A stretch of 64,000 bases of DNA from Lethocerus indicus (lineage: Eukaryota; Arthropoda; Insecta; Hemiptera; Belostomatidae): NCBI GenBank assembly GCA_019843655.1, contig JACDQD010000004.1:8494001-8558000 (forward strand). The letters are read 5' to 3'. The translations under genes and the position numbers were made by a program. The notes beneath the pieces are model-generated. The model had not been told where the DNA came from and did no database searches. It saw only the letters and a program-made list of their open reading frames with translations. Positions 61,865-64,000 of this stretch are shown one piece after another. Position 1 is the first letter of the stretch, and the number at the start of each line of letters is the position of its first letter.

Positions 61865-64000
61865 TTACTGCCGTAACAACTACTAATTGATGTGTAATTT
61901 CATCTCAATCAATATTAGTTTTATATGCAACTAATTATTTCAGTAGCCGGATAGATAGTACTGATATATTGAAACTTCTTTTCAAATCACTTCCAGAGTA
62001 CTGGAACATAGCGTCGTCCAGTCAAAGTTCTCCCTTCTTTCCCGTCTAATTACAGTCCGTGCTCACAATTCGGTGGGGCCAACTGTTGAGTTCGAGACTA
62101 ATCGCGTCCCTAAATGGAGGACATTAAATTGAGCCTTAGCCATAAGTGAGTGAAGTGGCCAGTTAGCAGTTACCGACCTATTACCCAAATGACATTAATG
62201 ACAGGCGAATTGACGTCGCCAACTACCTCCGAGTCAATCGAAACGGGCACAGGCTCAAAATTAAATCCATTAGACAACACCGGGAGGAATGGAGGATTCT
62301 GGAACTGACCGATAAATAGATTTTTTTTATTCCTGTATGAGAACGAATAACGAAACTGATTCACACATAATAATTTAATAAGCGAAATGGAATGGATTTA
62401 TCTCAAATGATATTACAGTAAAACTCTAAAATAATTCCGACCAGCTGCGACGAATTAACTTAGTTGTATTTAATCTCATGAGGGCCGGGTTTTTAAAAGT
62501 GTTACCGTAGAAAGGCGTTTCGGCAGACCCGGGGTTTTTGGAGTTGTTTTTTTCAAGGGGCCGACTTTTATCGTCGCGAGGGAAAATACCGCCCGGGCAT
62601 AAATCAGGTCGGTCCCATATTAAGTGTTTACACGGGAAGTCGATAGGGACGGGGAGACTCGGAGGCCGATTTATGCGCCGGCCCCTTCCCAGGCAATCTG
62701 TTATGCCGGCGGGAGCAGACACCGCGGGGCCCTCCCGTCCACGATTGTTCGCCCAGGAAAATAATCCCCGGCCGAGCATTGTATACCCTCGGCCCAAAAC
62801 AGGAGGGTCCGCGCAAATCCGTCGGCGCTAAATCTCCGATGGGGGGACCGCCCGATCACACCCGGGATTATATTTTAGGTATATTAACACGAAGAGATTA
62901 ATCCGATGATGCGAGAGGCGTATGAGCCTAAATAATATCTCCTGGGGCCTACGTGGGCATTAAGCTTAATAAAATTAGTTTATTCTTTACATTTACAGTC
63001 CATGTAGGTAAGGAGGGGGCAGCCATGCGGCGTCTTTCAATATTAGTCCCAGTTCGGAACAACCCCCTCTCCCCAAAGGCCGTCTGAATTATCTACTCGG
63101 TGCTAACGATTCAATATCGGGCAAAGTTGGGAACGCGAAACGTCTGTATCGCAGTGCGGGTGGGAGGAGTTCGGGGCCGGGGGTAGTTACACTAACAATT
63201 TAGGAACACATGACGCTCCCCTCTATATCCTAATAACAGTAACAATATCCCCGGGAGTTGGTCGGCCCCGGTTCATCGCGACCGCCTGTTCGTTACCCGG
63301 TTAACTAGCTGTCCCGATGAACCCTTGGCCAGTCGATGACAACTGCGTAAAATTAATTAACCTACGCAAAAAACAATAATTAACCGTTTCTTGCTGGTAA
63401 GATTGAAATAAAATTCTTGTAGTTTTTAAATCAAATATACACCATTTAAATAAGTTTTATACATAGCGAAACAAAGAAGGTGCATTTAATATAACCCAAA
63501 GGTTTGACAGCCTAGATTACAAAGGATATCATAAATTTTAGTTCCCACAACCAGAGGTCGGTGATCTCTACAGAAATTATGTAATATATTTACATTTAAC
63601 TAAGTGGAACAGGTAATAAAATTTTGAAAAAAGGAGAGAGTGACTTTGGAGGATAGTTATTTTTAGTTTTAACAAAATCGGCGTTTAGTTCGTGACGATA
63701 ATTCGAAGGAGTAATTTTAACGCTCGGCATTTTATAGATGTACTCATTACGGCGATTAGATAACGGCAAGTGGTTAACCCCAAACGCCCGACAGCACGTT
63801 TGAGACATTGTATGAATATATAAACCACTCGGAGCAAATGAGAATGGGGATAAACGCGGGGGGTTACCAAGACAGTTATTAGGATAGGAGGTTCAGAGCG
63901 CGCTCCGATACCGCGGGCCCCGGGGCCGTCATTATCATTAGAGAAACCGCGCGCGGCTCGGTAAGTGGCGTGGCCCCATTAGTCAGCGGCGGCCTAACTT

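Larger units (their letters stand above)
56155..64000. other. Stretch without a supported gene
   Basis: GC- and CpG-rich patches lie near 56.4-56.65, 58.65-58.9, 60.85-61.4, 62.5-63.3 and 63.88-64.0 kb, with AT-rich DNA between. The longest frame is 147 codons (59433-59876, minus), with no recognisable domain; the 142-codon frame at 60391-60819 is held open by a CT tract. Listed separately are that tract, two adjacent hairpins (61809-61864) and a short repeat-A-like core (57853-57900). Confidence 0.5.

Noticed and set aside
1..64000. CRISPR arrays, operons, rRNA genes or bacterial origins
   Set aside because: No regularly spaced repeats, no rRNA signature sequence and no closely packed genes; the window is not prokaryotic in character.

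Overview
The window looks like non-coding DNA from an arthropod nuclear genome, probably an insect. It is AT-rich but has many short GC- and CpG-rich patches, simple-sequence tracts, and decayed transposon fragments. There is no bacterial-style gene packing. The arthropod call rests on three fragments of a jockey-clade non-LTR retrotransposon, a clade best known from arthropods; this is inference, not proof. I found no host protein gene that I can support. The longest open frames are about 147 codons, roughly what chance gives in 64 kb read in six frames. None shows a domain I recognise. Short exons inside long introns cannot be excluded.

Layout. 1-12.4 kb: no genes, GC-rich patches near 3.8-4.1, 5.7-6.1 and 8.7-9.5 kb, a perfect 11-bp-arm hairpin at 136-169, and a 40-unit TA microsatellite at 8527-8606. 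12.4-14.5 kb: two direct copies of a roughly 0.32-0.35 kb repeat carrying an internal hairpin, with 1.4 kb between them. 15.9-16.1 kb: a worn fragment of a foldback repeat family, then a tandem 14-mer and a small hairpin. 18.7 kb: a weak tRNA-like segment. 20.2 kb: jockey fragment 1, with an RT catalytic YADD. 26.3 kb: a half copy of the foldback family. 34.7-35.1 kb: its best copy, able to fold into a stem of about 115 bp. 37.1-37.5 kb: jockey fragment 2, with a 10-bp target-site duplication. 50.9 kb: an unusual arm/anti-arm/arm hairpin pair. 51.9-52.3 kb: jockey fragment 3, with a 13-bp target-site duplication. 56.1 kb: a short, apparently rearranged foldback fragment. 60.6 kb: a CT-rich tract. 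61.8 kb: two adjacent hairpins.

How the parts relate. Jockey fragments 2 and 3 end in the same 3' tail and fragments 1 and 2 share reverse-transcriptase sequence, so all three look like dead, truncated insertions of one family or close relatives, all on the + strand. The foldback family has at least four pieces and may be non-autonomous. The most interesting candidates for something undescribed are the 34.7 kb foldback element, the 12.4/14.1 kb hairpin-bearing repeat with possible relatives at 32.4 and 57.9 kb, and the switch-like double hairpin at 50.9 kb. No new coding system was found.
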